Assembly (NCBI RefSeq): GCF_025809055.1
Contig: NZ_CP075529.1
Span: 1,736,001-1,800,000, forward strand
Source of the DNA: Devosia sp.
Lineage (GTDB): Bacteria > Pseudomonadota > Alphaproteobacteria > Rhizobiales > Devosiaceae
Length of the DNA: 64,000 bases
Reading direction: 5' to 3'
Of the stretch, positions 10,847 to 21,066 are shown piece after piece. Every line of letters starts with the position of its first letter. Position 1 is the stretch's first letter. A program made the position numbers and the translations under genes. The notes under the pieces were generated by a model, which worked only from the letters and a program-made list of their open reading frames with translations, had not been told where the DNA came from and ran no database searches.

Positions 10847-11934
10847 CACACCGCCCCCTGTCTGACAGTCTTGATGAAGTAGTCTTCGTAGGCACGGGTC
10901 ACATTGGCTGCCGAGTGTCCGTCGACCACCCCGGCACTGGGGTGCTGGCCATTTCCTGTGGCAAAATCGGCCAGTGCCGCGGCCAGGTCATCGGCGCCAA
11001 ACCCCTTGGCCAGTACGCAGCCCGGCACCGATCCAATCAGTTCCGCCACGCCCGGAACCGGTGTCGACAACACCGGCAGCCCGCAACACAGAGCCTCCAG
11101 CACCACATTGGGAAATCCCTCGAAGCGCGAGGACAGCACGAACCCGTCCGCCTTTGCCATGACCGAATAAGGGTTGGCGGTAAAGCCCGCCAGCCGCACC
11201 CGGTCCGCAAGCCCGAGATCGGCAATCTGGCCTTCCAGTGCCGCACGCTCGCTGCCCTCGCCCAGAATGTGCAGGTCCACGTCACTACGGGGCGACCGCG
11301 CCAGAGCAGCGAGCAGGGTGTCAAAGCCCTTGGCCGGCGCCAGGCGGCCGACCGCAACGAGATTGGTGCGTTCGGGGCGGAACGGCAGGGTCACGGGCTC
11401 GGCCGATCTGGCTCGAATGCCCTCGATGTCGACCGGATTGGCAATGGCCTGCCCCACGCCCCTGGCGAGGCCAAGCCGTTCGGAAAACGCATCTTCCATG
11501 GCCCGCGACTGAAAAATGATCCCGTCGGCGCGCGGAAAGCTCAGCGCCATCATCCGCCGCAGGCCGGGCTTTTCAAGGTTGAGAAAGTCCGTCACGCGCA
11601 CGATCAGCCGGGTCCCTCGGGGGAAAACCATGCGCAGCAGCCCGGTGGCGACATTGACATGGTCTAGGGTGGACACGACCAGAGGGGGCCTGTCCCTCCA
11701 GATCAGCCGCAACAATGCCGGCATCGCATTGCGCAATCGCGGTTCGCCCAGGTCGATGACGCGGACGTCCTCGGGCACCTGTGCGGCGAGGGTACGATCC
11801 GCGCCATTGACCAGGACCAGCGTCGGGTCAAATCGCTTGCGGTCGATAAAGCGCAGCAGGGTCGTGATCACACGCTCCGCACCGCCTCCCGACAGGCTCG
11901 GCAGCACGAAATAAACCGGCATCGCCTCTACCAT
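10846..11934 (-). CDS. Glycosyltransferase family 4
   Basis: 362 residues from the ATG at 11934; a second ATG at 11922 has a better-placed AGAGG and is also possible. It starts PVYFVLPSLSGGGAERVITTLLRF. The nucleotide-sugar domain shows VAVGRLAPAKGFDTLLAAL and the E-x7-E motif SSRFEGFPNVVLEALCCG. It overlaps the polymerase gene by seven bases. Cytoplasmic or peripheral membrane enzyme of polysaccharide assembly; linkage unknown. Confidence 0.85.
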   Translation of the reverse strand: MVEAMPVYFVLPSLSGGGAERVITTLLRFIDRKRFDPTLVLVNGADRTLAAQVPEDVRVIDLGEPRLRNAMPALLRLIWRDRPPLVVSTLDHVNVATGLLRMVFPRGTRLIVRVTDFLNLEKPGLRRMMALSFPRADGIIFQSRAMEDAFSERLGLARGVGQAIANPVDIEGIRARSAEPVTLPFRPERTNLVAVGRLAPAKGFDTLLAALARSPRSDVDLHILGEGSERAALEGQIADLGLADRVRLAGFTANPYSVMAKADGFVLSSRFEGFPNVVLEALCCGLPVLSTPVPGVAELIGSVPGCVLAKGFGADDLAAALADFATGNGQHPSAGVVDGHSAANVTRAYEDYFIKTVRQGAV

Positions 11935-13205
11935 GTGAGCCCCCCCGCATGCGGTCGGCCCAGCGTCCTGTCGCGTTCCTCCATGCTCATGCGCAGGTAG
12001 AGGATCGCCAGCAGCAGATAATAGGGCAGATCGAAATAGGAGTGCGTGAACACCGACTGGATGACCAGCATGGCGAAGATGACCACGGCGATCCGCGTGC
12101 CCTGATAGAGCAAGGCGCCGAGCATGAAACAATAAGCAGCAAAGCCGACGAGCCCGAATTCGGCCAGCATCAGCACGAACATATTGTGGACGGACAATCC
12201 GTGGCTCCACACATGGGTGGAGCCATAGCCCATGCCCAGGATCGGTTGCTGCGCAAACGCCTCCCAGCCATACAGCATGAGCCGGATGCGTTCATTGGTG
12301 GTCCCGCGGTCGACACCGGACAGGCGCGAGAACGTGTCGGTGTTGAGGAAGGGACGCAGCGCGTTGATGATGTCCTGGTAGAATATGAGGAACAGCCCCG
12401 CCACGAGGCCGACGATCAGCAGCACGCGCATCAGCCGCAACAGCCGCGTGGCCATGCCCTGTGCGGCGTTGGACAGCATGACGTGGTCGAGCGTAACGGC
12501 CACCAGCCAGAGCACGATACCCTCGCGGCTGAAGGTGAAGGCTATGCCGACCAGCACAATCCCGTAGTGGACAAGCCGCATCCCATGACTGGCGCCCAGG
12601 CACATCAGCGGCAAGGCCATGGCCAGAAAGGTCGCGCACTGGTTTGGGTCCCAGTACAACCCGGCGGCGCGTCCGGCATAGACCCCCATCTTCACCGGGA
12701 ACAGGCCCGGCATCAGCACCACCGCGACATTGAGCAGGGCCGTGCCCCACATCACCACCTGGACGGCCCGGACGATGGCTTTCAGATTATCGGCCTGGGC
12801 AATGATGATGGTGAGACATATACCCATCAACAGTGTGTTCACCCTGAGCACAAATATCCGGGCCTGCTCTGAATTCTGCCCCGCGAACGGCATCCACCAC
12901 AGGTGCAGGGCCAGCATCATGGTCATGGCAGCGAAGAATGGCCAATAATCGCGCCAGCGATTGAACGCCTCGCGGTTGGCAGCAAGATAGAGCCCGGTCA
13001 GGGCGTAGGTCAGGAAGTAGAAGTAGCTCGGCTTGAGCGGATTGTTGAAGGTCTGATAGCTGCCGGTCGCCTCGGCATGGCCGAAATAGATCAATGAAGA
13101 CAATAGCAAAGCCACTGCCGCCACGGCATACCAGTTGGAAATGCCGGACAGCCTGATCGTGGTAGCGCTATTGGCCGCAACCGTCAGTTGGACACCTGTC
13201 GTCAT
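11928..13205 (-). CDS. O-antigen polymerase/ligase-like membrane protein (Wzy/WaaL type)
   Basis: A 425-residue polytopic membrane protein with about 11-12 hydrophobic segments. A large loop contains RLSGVDRGTTNERIRLMLYGWEAFAQQPILGMGYGSTHVWSHGLSVHNMFVLMLAEFGLVG; the GxG...HN...E pattern is the Wzy_C/O-antigen ligase hallmark. It leads the five-gene minus-strand operon and would polymerise flipped repeat units in the periplasm. A second, different Wzy_C protein is encoded at 13979, so which one polymerises and which one ligates is open. Confidence 0.8.
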   Translation of the reverse strand: MTTGVQLTVAANSATTIRLSGISNWYAVAAVALLLSSLIYFGHAEATGSYQTFNNPLKPSYFYFLTYALTGLYLAANREAFNRWRDYWPFFAAMTMMLALHLWWMPFAGQNSEQARIFVLRVNTLLMGICLTIIIAQADNLKAIVRAVQVVMWGTALLNVAVVLMPGLFPVKMGVYAGRAAGLYWDPNQCATFLAMALPLMCLGASHGMRLVHYGIVLVGIAFTFSREGIVLWLVAVTLDHVMLSNAAQGMATRLLRLMRVLLIVGLVAGLFLIFYQDIINALRPFLNTDTFSRLSGVDRGTTNERIRLMLYGWEAFAQQPILGMGYGSTHVWSHGLSVHNMFVLMLAEFGLVGFAAYCFMLGALLYQGTRIAVVIFAMLVIQSVFTHSYFDLPYYLLLAILYLRMSMEERDRTLGRPHAGGLTW

Positions 13206-13334
13206 GACCTGGGCGAAAGACCAGGCCGATAAACATACGTAACTGACCTAGCAGTAATCCGGCGGATACTAGCTTTGCGTTAAACCGGCGGAAGGAAGCA
13301 GGGTTTAGTGTCTGGCACGAATGGAGAAACCGGA

Positions 13335-13976
13335 ATGCATCGTCTGCTCCTCGTGCTTGCTGGCGGCATCGTGGCGCTTGCCGGTAGCTGGTTCGCGGCA
13401 AGTGAGGCACCAGGCCTTTCGGCGCCTGGCCTGCCGCCTGCCCAGCGCATCGCCGCGACCCGGATCGACGTCCTGAGCCCCAGCCTGCCCAGCCGCAGCA
13501 CGATCCTTCTGGATTGCCAGCGCCTCTTGCCCGCCCAGGCTGGCGCCCGGGCCGTTGCCGATGATGCCACCGTAGTGCGCTGCGAGGCCCTGGCGAAAAC
13601 TATTCTCCATGGCAACCCGGTCTTTGGCCATGCCGAACTGATCCTGGCGCAGGCCGCGCTCTATCGCGAGGAGGCCGATACCGTCTGGACCCATTTGGGC
13701 CGGTCGCGGGCGATGTCCCCCGCCGAGGCCTGGCTGGCCACGCCCCGGCTCAGCATGGCGCTCTCCCTGGCAGGCGAAATCCCCGAGATGGCAGAGGCCA
13801 TGATGCAGGCAGACCTGATGGTAACGCTGGAGAGCGAGGCAGGCCTGCTTTGGGCCGCAGCCCGCTATGCCCGCGATGACGCGTTTCGCGCCCTTGTTCA
13901 GCCGGCATTCGCGACGATCACCCCCGCGCGGCAGCAGGATTTTCTGGATGCCGTCCGGCAGTTGACGGGGAGCTAG
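13335..13976 (+). CDS. Predicted exported protein of unknown function in polysaccharide locus
   Basis: 213 residues from the ATG at 13335, which has GGAG upstream; a GTG at 13308 is in frame but poorly placed. A hydrophobic N-terminus (LLLVLAGGIVALAGSWFAAS) looks like a signal peptide or anchor. The rest is Ala-rich and helical, with helix pairs (GHAELILAQAALYREEADTVWTHLGRSRAM) that resemble TPR-like repeats. Only two bases separate it from the next gene, an O-antigen ligase/polymerase, so it may be a periplasmic partner of that protein. I do not recognise a named family. Confidence 0.65.
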   Translation: MHRLLLVLAGGIVALAGSWFAASEAPGLSAPGLPPAQRIAATRIDVLSPSLPSRSTILLDCQRLLPAQAGARAVADDATVVRCEALAKTILHGNPVFGHAELILAQAALYREEADTVWTHLGRSRAMSPAEAWLATPRLSMALSLAGEIPEMAEAMMQADLMVTLESEAGLLWAAARYARDDAFRALVQPAFATITPARQQDFLDAVRQLTGS

Positions 13977-13978
13977 CA

Positions 13979-15307
13979 ATGTCGGTGTCGGGCAAACCGG
14001 CCATGGATGGCTGGATACGATGGGTTGTTCTGGCGGGCCTTGCCGCCCTGGTCGCACTGGCTCCACTCCCCTATGGCAGCGTGCCGGCACTGGCCAAAGC
14101 CAGCATTGCCGCATCCATTGGCCTGCTGGCTGTCCTCGCCTTCGGCCTGGCTGGTAAAGAGCCTGTGCCCGCCCATTCACGGCTGGCGATCGCGGCGGTT
14201 CTGGCTTGCATCGCCTATCTGGTGATACAGGTTCTGCCGCTCGGCGCCATCGCGCCCGGCCTCACGGCAATCAGCGCACATGGTCTTGACCTTCAGGCTC
14301 TGGCCATCTCGCTGGTGCCCGGCGAAACCGCGCTGTTGGCCATTCTGGCCGCAAGCTATGTCCTGCTTTATCTGCTGATCGTTCGCACCCAGGCCGATGA
14401 CGAGCGCGCGCAAGGCCTGCTCGACGTAATGCTCATTGTCGGCTGCGTCTATGCACTCATCGGCATCGCCGGCATCAACGCCACGACGACGCTTTTCGGC
14501 GCCGAGAAGCCCGACTATGTCGGCTATGCCACCGGGCCCTTCGTCAACCGCAACAGCTTCGCCACCTATCTGGCCCTTGCCTCCACCCTGGCGCTGACGC
14601 GGGCGCTGGCACCCTTTCTTCGCCGCGCGGGCGACCCTTTGCGGCTAGGCTCCGTGATTATCGGCGTTGCGGCCTTTCTGCTGCTGGCCACCGCGCTTTT
14701 GGCCACCGGCTCGCGCATGGGTCTGGCCAGTGCCGGCCTCGGCTGGCTGGTGCTGATCGCGTTCTGGGCCACGCGAACCGGGCGCGGCCTGCGCGCGGGC
14801 GGTTGGCTGCTTCTCCTCTTCGGCGCCCTCGGCATTGCCTGGCTATTTGCCGACGCTGCCCTGGAACGGGTGTCCACGATTGGTTCGGGCGTCGCCGACC
14901 GGACCGCCCTTTATGCCCAGGTGCTGGACCTGATCGCCATGCGCCCGCTCACCGGCTTCGGCGGTGGCGCCTTCCAGCAAGCATTTCAACTGGTCCACGC
15001 CCTGCCGGTCGATCCCGATCTGCTGTGGAGCCGGGCTCACAGCACCTATCTCACCCTGTGGGTCGAGCTCGGCCTGATCTTCGGCACATTGCCCGTGTTG
15101 GTGGTGTTCGGCATGGGCTGGCGCCTGTTTCGCGCCATGCCGCAGCTTGATGATCGGCAATGGGCCCTGGCAGCGCCTGCCCTCGGCGCCTTGGTGATCG
15201 CCGCGACCCATTCGCTCTTCGATTTCAGTCTCGAAGTGCCCGCAAATGCAATTGCACTGATCGTTCTGCTCGCGATCGGCCGCCGCGCAATTGCGAGACC
15301 CGCATAG
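13979..15307 (+). CDS. O-antigen ligase family protein (second Wzy_C protein of the locus)
   Basis: A 442-residue polytopic membrane protein. The conserved region TGPFVNRNSFATYLALA, followed by the periplasmic-loop/C-terminal pattern MRPLTGFGGGAFQQAFQLV ... RAHSTYLTLWVELGLIFG, is the O-antigen ligase/polymerase signature. It precedes a Wzc-like co-polymerase, a common arrangement for capsule or exopolysaccharide polymerases. Ribosome-binding site GGGGAG. The product is unrelated by eye to the polymerase at 11928 apart from the shared fold. Confidence 0.82.
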   Translation: MSVSGKPAMDGWIRWVVLAGLAALVALAPLPYGSVPALAKASIAASIGLLAVLAFGLAGKEPVPAHSRLAIAAVLACIAYLVIQVLPLGAIAPGLTAISAHGLDLQALAISLVPGETALLAILAASYVLLYLLIVRTQADDERAQGLLDVMLIVGCVYALIGIAGINATTTLFGAEKPDYVGYATGPFVNRNSFATYLALASTLALTRALAPFLRRAGDPLRLGSVIIGVAAFLLLATALLATGSRMGLASAGLGWLVLIAFWATRTGRGLRAGGWLLLLFGALGIAWLFADAALERVSTIGSGVADRTALYAQVLDLIAMRPLTGFGGGAFQQAFQLVHALPVDPDLLWSRAHSTYLTLWVELGLIFGTLPVLVVFGMGWRLFRAMPQLDDRQWALAAPALGALVIAATHSLFDFSLEVPANAIALIVLLAIGRRAIARPA

Positions 15308-15386
15308 GTGCTCCCCTCATTAACCCATGACACGAAACGGTTTCTTGGCATTTTGAGCCTATATCTCGCGCGGGAATGCAGGGAGA

Positions 15387-17504
15387 ATGGCGTTGAACAG
15401 CGGCGAGATTGACCTTCGGAGCATTGCCGGCCTTTTGGCCCGGCGCTATCGCCTGATTGCCGCAACTGTCGCCGCCTTCATCATCGTGGCGATCGTCGCA
15501 TCGCTGTCGATAACCCCGATCTTCAGCGCCTCGGCGCTGGTTCTGGTCGATCCCAGCCGTAAGGACCTCCTCGCAAGCGAGGGCAATGGCGGCAGTTCAT
15601 CGACCGACAGTTTTCGCATCGACAGCGAAGTCGAGATCGTCGCCTCCGACAGCGTCCTGTTGCGCGTTATCGACCGTGAAAATCTCGCCAGCCAAGCGGA
15701 CCTTGGCGTCAATCTGTCGATCATGGGCCGCATCATGGCCTTGTTGAACATCGGCGAACCCAGCCTGCCTTCGGCGGAGGACGCGACCCAGGATCTGCTC
15801 GCCAACCTGCGCAAGTCCGTGGACGTGCAGCGCCGGGGCCTGACCTATCTCATCGAGATCGAAGCCCATTCGCCAGACCCCGCCCAGGCGGCGCGGCTCG
15901 CCAATGCGGTTACCGACACCTATATCGAGCAGCAGCTCGCCTCCAAGGTGAACAGCGTCCTGACCTCCCGCGACCTGCTGGAGGCGCGCATTGTCGAGGC
16001 TCAGCAAAAGGTCACCGAGACCGAAGCGGCCTTCGATTCTTTCCTCAACGGCAATCTGGACGAATTGTCCGTCGACGCGCGCAGTTCCTCCACCATTGCC
16101 GGGCTGCGTAGCCAGATCGACCAGATCGAAACCACCCGCCGGGACACGGCTGGCCTCAAGGCCGGTATTGATGCCAGCCTGGCCAGCAACGACTGGAATG
16201 CCCTCGTCACTGCCGTCGGCACCGCCGCCATCGCCGAGCTCGAAGGCCAGCGCGAGGCCCTGCTGGCACGTATCGGGCAGGCTCCCGTGGCCCCGCAAAA
16301 CCTGCAAGACGAACTGTTGGCCCTCGAAAATCAGCTGCGTTCCGCCGCCAGCCAGCGCGGATCGGAACTGCAGGCGGCCATCGTCGAGAGCCAATCCCAG
16401 GAAAGCCAGTTGCGCCAATCCCTGCGCAGTGCAGTGGTGTCCGGCGCCACTTCGCCCGAGCTCCTGACCCGGGTCTATAGCCTCCAGCAGGGCGCCGAAC
16501 TCGCCCGCCAGCAATATGACACCCTGCTCGCCCGCATCCAGGAGGTCGAAGCACAGGCCGCCCTCCAGGTGCCGGACAGCCGCGTTGTCTCACCGGCCCT
16601 GTCGCCCCGCGACCCGACCTTCCCGAACAAGACCCTGATCGTGCTCCTGGCCACGTTTACCGGCGCGGCCGTCGCCATTGGACTCGCCTTCCTCTACGAA
16701 AATTTCATTGGCGGCTTTACCAGCCAGAGCCAGGCCGAACAGGTGCTCCGCACACGTGTCTCCAACATCGTGCCGACGCAGAAGACCAAGAGCGATCTAT
16801 TGAGCCCGGCCGATCTGGTCAGCGAAGCGCCGCTGTCGACCTTCCCGGAAGCCATTCGCAAACTGCGCAACAATCTGATGCAGGTCCTTGCCCACAAGGA
16901 TGGCGATCCCGGCAAGGTGGTGATGATCAGTTCCACCCTGCCACGCGAGGGCAAGTCGACTTTGGCCCTCTCGCTGGCGCGGTCCTTTGCCCTGGCGGGC
17001 CGCCGCGTCACGCTCATCGACTGCGACCTGCGCAAGCCTGGCCTGCACACACTTGTCGGCGTTTCGCCCTCCCATGGCCTGCTCGAATATCTCAGCGGCG
17101 AGAACCCCGATTCCCTGCCCGACATCGTCTCCGGCGACCCGCTAACCGACGCCACGCTCATTCTGGGCACGCGTCGCAGCGATATCCCCACCGACCAGTT
17201 GTTGCTCGGTACCCAGTTCGAGCGCCTTATTGCGGCCGCCCGCGAGCATTTCGATGTCGTCATCATCGACACCTCCCCGCTCGCACCGGTGGTTGATGGC
17301 CTGGCTGTCGCCCCCCATGCCGACGCCGCCCTGTTCGTCACCCGCTGGGCCAGCACCGGTCAGAGCGATGCCCGTCAGGCCCTATCCGCCCTGCGTGACG
17401 CCATGCGGCCGGAAGCCGAAATTCTCGTGGCACTCAACCAGCAGGACCAGTCCCGGACCGCTCGTCTGCACAAGTTCGGCAATTACTACTCCGAAGCCTA
17501 TTAA
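15387..17504 (+). CDS. Wzc-like polysaccharide co-polymerase / BY-type tyrosine autokinase
   Basis: 705 residues. The N-terminal Wzz domain has membrane helix 1 (about 20-42), a long periplasmic coiled-coil region (about 170-400), and helix 2 (about 416-438). The C-terminal BY-kinase domain has Walker A SSTLPREGKST (about 514-524), Walker A' TLIDCDLRKPGL and Walker B VVIIDTSPL. It ends in a tyrosine-bearing tail (NYYSEAY), the autophosphorylation cluster. It would control chain length and export of the polysaccharide made by the neighbouring genes. The ATG at 15387 sits only one base after GGGAG; a TTG at 15393 is better spaced and may be the real start. Confidence 0.88.
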   Translation: MALNSGEIDLRSIAGLLARRYRLIAATVAAFIIVAIVASLSITPIFSASALVLVDPSRKDLLASEGNGGSSSTDSFRIDSEVEIVASDSVLLRVIDRENLASQADLGVNLSIMGRIMALLNIGEPSLPSAEDATQDLLANLRKSVDVQRRGLTYLIEIEAHSPDPAQAARLANAVTDTYIEQQLASKVNSVLTSRDLLEARIVEAQQKVTETEAAFDSFLNGNLDELSVDARSSSTIAGLRSQIDQIETTRRDTAGLKAGIDASLASNDWNALVTAVGTAAIAELEGQREALLARIGQAPVAPQNLQDELLALENQLRSAASQRGSELQAAIVESQSQESQLRQSLRSAVVSGATSPELLTRVYSLQQGAELARQQYDTLLARIQEVEAQAALQVPDSRVVSPALSPRDPTFPNKTLIVLLATFTGAAVAIGLAFLYENFIGGFTSQSQAEQVLRTRVSNIVPTQKTKSDLLSPADLVSEAPLSTFPEAIRKLRNNLMQVLAHKDGDPGKVVMISSTLPREGKSTLALSLARSFALAGRRVTLIDCDLRKPGLHTLVGVSPSHGLLEYLSGENPDSLPDIVSGDPLTDATLILGTRRSDIPTDQLLLGTQFERLIAAAREHFDVVIIDTSPLAPVVDGLAVAPHADAALFVTRWASTGQSDARQALSALRDAMRPEAEILVALNQQDQSRTARLHKFGNYYSEAY

Positions 17505-17617
17505 CCCGCTGTCAACGTTAACTATGTGTCAACAAATAGGGGCCCGAAGCGCCCCCGATGCGTTGACCGGCCATGCCCGCGCACACTAGCTTTTCCACAA
17601 CCTGATGGAGCGAGCCC

Positions 17618-18109
17618 GTGCGCAAGTCGTTGAAGACCCTGGTTCTGACCCTGTCCCTGTCAGCCGCCGCTTCCGGCGCTGCCTATGCCGACGGATATGC
17701 CTGTCTGTCCGGCACCAGCACCCTCGAGACCATGGTGCTGTCCTACTACGACACCGCAAATGCCGTCTGCACTTCCGAGGACTCCGATTTCCTGCAGTGC
17801 GACAAGGCCTTGCGAGATTTTGCCAGCCTGACCAATGTCGATGCTGCCGCGCTTCTGCCCGAAGTCGCCGCCATGTCGCCAGACGTTCGCATGGCATTCC
17901 TCGACGAAGTCAGCGCCTATTCGGCCGATCCCAAATGCAGTGAAAGCCTCCGTGCCCGTCAGGACGATCTCTATCTGCAGATCAGTTCGGCCAATCAGGA
18001 CAACAAGCTCTTCATGTACGGCATCGACGACGCGCTGATGCTCTGCACCGGCTACAGCTACACCTTCGATCGCCGCCCCCGCGATCCAAGCCCGGTCTTG
18101 CCCAGCTAA
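17618..18109 (+). CDS. Small exported cysteine-containing protein, unknown function
   Basis: 163 residues with a clear signal peptide (about 1-24, ending AYA), then a mature domain with five or more cysteines spaced through the chain, suggesting disulfides in the periplasm or outside the cell. Start is GTG with GGAG seven bases upstream. It lies 113 bp after the Wzc-like gene and is followed by a strong terminator, so it may be its own unit or end the polysaccharide transcript. I recognise no family. Confidence 0.7.
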   Translation: MRKSLKTLVLTLSLSAAASGAAYADGYACLSGTSTLETMVLSYYDTANAVCTSEDSDFLQCDKALRDFASLTNVDAAALLPEVAAMSPDVRMAFLDEVSAYSADPKCSESLRARQDDLYLQISSANQDNKLFMYGIDDALMLCTGYSYTFDRRPRDPSPVLPS

Positions 18110-18141
18110 GGCCAAACCGCTTCCAAAGTCGGACGACTTGA

Positions 18142-18165
18142 GGCCGGACTTTGTCCGGCCCTTTT
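18142..18165 (+). terminator. Rho-independent terminator after the exported protein gene
   Basis: GGCCGGAC (18142-18149), TTT loop, GTCCGGCC (18153-18160), then CTTTTC. It is a perfect eight-pair GC stem followed by a T run on the plus strand, 32 bp after the stop codon. It also lies just beyond the 3' end of the convergent cysA. Confidence 0.85.
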
Positions 18166-19200
<1,035 letters not shown>

Positions 19201-19363
19201 GAGCCTCTCGTGCCGCTGCCGGTGAGCAGCCTTGGTGACAAGGGCCCAAACCTATTGGCATCACCCATTTTCTCAAGATGGCCGGCGGGCAAGTTTTCCG
19301 CCCAACGCAGAAAATCATTCCAACGCAGGGCCGATGGCGCCGATCCTGTTCCGCAATGCCCGC

Positions 19364-20398
19364 TCAGGCGTCGGCGAGGCGCAATTGCCCCAGCATCACC
19401 TGGGCCAGTCTCAGGCTCGCGCCGGTATTGACCACTAGGTGCGGCAGGGTCAGCCATTCGAGCGTCCAGGCGGCGCCGGAGCGCTCATATTCATGGATCA
19501 TGGCCTGCTGCAACGTGCCCGCAAGTCCGGCATTGGCCCGGGCCAGCGCCACCAGCACCTCGGCATTGACCGGGTTCGACTTGTGCGCCATGGCCGAAGA
19601 CCCGCCGCCACCAGCAATCCGCACGGCCCCCACCTCGTTCTGGGCCAATAGGGCAATATCGGCACCCATCTTCCCCAGCGAGCCCGAGATCAGCGCCAGA
19701 AGGCCGCCCAGCGCCACGATGGGGTCGCGCCCGCTGTGCCAGGCCGGCGCCAGTCCGAGGTCGAGGCGCTTGGCCAGCGCCGCAGCAAGGGCATCTCCAT
19801 GACCCTCGAAACTGCCCCGGTCCCCCACCGGTCCGCCCAACTGGACCACCAGCAATGTGCGCCGCATGGCCGAAAGGGCGCGCAGATGGCGATGCAGCGG
19901 TTCTGCCCAGGCAGCCAGCTTCGCCCCCCAGCTGGTTGGCAGCGCCACCTGCATGCGCGTATGGGCCATGAGCGGCTTGTCGCCCCATTCCCCGGCAAAG
20001 GCATCGAGGCGCGACAGCAAGGCGCCAAGGCGGGCCTCGAACAGATCAAAGACCGGTACCAGTTGCAGCACCAGCGCGGTATCGATGATGTCCTGGCTGG
20101 TGGCGCCCTTGTGCAGGGCCCCATTGTGCGGCTCGCCAATCTGGCCGCGCAGCTGCCGCACCAGCGCCGGCACGATCACCCCGTCCTGCACCAGTCCCGC
20201 TGCCAGCCCCGGCCAGTCCGGAACAAATGCGCTTGTCGCCGCGCTGACGGCATTGGCCGCATCGGCCGAAATCCAGCCGATATCGGCGCTCGCCTCGGCC
20301 AGCGCCCGCTCTACCGCCAGGAGCGCTGCCAGCTGCGCATCGTCGAAAAGCAGGTCCGCGGTCTCGGTGTCGCCCGCCAGGGCACTCAAAAGGCTCAT
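19364..20398 (-). CDS. pcaB: 3-carboxy-cis,cis-muconate cycloisomerase
   Basis: 344 residues of the fumarase/aspartase superfamily. It shows GEPHNGALHKGATSQDIIDTA, HTRMQVALPTSWGAKLAAW and the superfamily signature GSSAMAHKSNPVNAEVLVALAR. It lactonises 3-carboxymuconate to 4-carboxymuconolactone, the second step of the protocatechuate ortho pathway. It is last in the pcaD-C-H-G-B operon, 44 bp after pcaG. It is shorter than many PcaB proteins (about 350-450 residues), which lack or carry a C-terminal extension. Confidence 0.93.
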   Translation of the reverse strand: MSLLSALAGDTETADLLFDDAQLAALLAVERALAEASADIGWISADAANAVSAATSAFVPDWPGLAAGLVQDGVIVPALVRQLRGQIGEPHNGALHKGATSQDIIDTALVLQLVPVFDLFEARLGALLSRLDAFAGEWGDKPLMAHTRMQVALPTSWGAKLAAWAEPLHRHLRALSAMRRTLLVVQLGGPVGDRGSFEGHGDALAAALAKRLDLGLAPAWHSGRDPIVALGGLLALISGSLGKMGADIALLAQNEVGAVRIAGGGGSSAMAHKSNPVNAEVLVALARANAGLAGTLQQAMIHEYERSGAAWTLEWLTLPHLVVNTGASLRLAQVMLGQLRLADA

Positions 20399-20442
20399 GC
20401 CGCGATCCTATTCAGCTCGTAGGAGCTGCTCAAGCCAATAGC

Positions 20443-21066
20443 TCAGATGTCGAAGAACACCGTTTCCTTGTCGCCCTGCAGGTGAATGTCGAGGACATAG
20501 CGCGGCACCGCCCCCTCCTCCTTGCGGGCGATCAGGGTTTCGCGACGGCGCGGGTCCATGATCTTGTTGAGCACGAAATCGCCTGCATTGGCCTCGGCCT
20601 CATCGGAAAAATAGAGCCGCGTCTGCAGCCCGATATTGATGCCGCGTGCCACGATCCACAGGCTCACATGCGGCGCCATCGGCTTGCCGTCCGGCCCATC
20701 GACCCGCCCCGGCTTGATGGTCTCGAAGGTAAAACTGCCATCGGGCTGCGTCGGCTGGCGGCCCCAGCCGCTGAAGGCGGGGGCGGAATTGGAATTGGGG
20801 CCCATGGGCGCCGAAAAACTGCCTTCGGCATCGGCCTGCCAGAGTTCCAGCACCGCATCGCTGACCGGCGCGCCCGAGCCGTCGATGACGCGGCCGGAAA
20901 TGACAATGCGCTCGCCGACTGTGTCCGGGGTCAGCATGGTGAGGCCGAGATCGGCATCGATGACCCCGGTAATGCCGCAGAAATTCGGCGTCATGCCGAT
21001 ATGGACATAGGGCCCTGCCGTCTGGGAGGGCGACTCCTTGAGCACGGGCGTCGGGTGCAGGCTCAT
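20443..21066 (-). CDS. pcaG: Protocatechuate 3,4-dioxygenase alpha subunit
   Basis: 207 residues from the ATG at 21066, sharing one base with the pcaH stop (TGATG). SQTAGPYVHIGMTPNF is the alpha-subunit N-terminus; the intradiol core follows (VLELWQADAEGSF, FETIKPG). As expected for the alpha subunit, the iron-ligand residues of the beta subunit are missing. It pairs with PcaH to cleave protocatechuate between its hydroxyls. Confidence 0.93.
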   Translation of the reverse strand: MSLHPTPVLKESPSQTAGPYVHIGMTPNFCGITGVIDADLGLTMLTPDTVGERIVISGRVIDGSGAPVSDAVLELWQADAEGSFSAPMGPNSNSAPAFSGWGRQPTQPDGSFTFETIKPGRVDGPDGKPMAPHVSLWIVARGINIGLQTRLYFSDEAEANAGDFVLNKIMDPRRRETLIARKEEGAVPRYVLDIHLQGDKETVFFDI

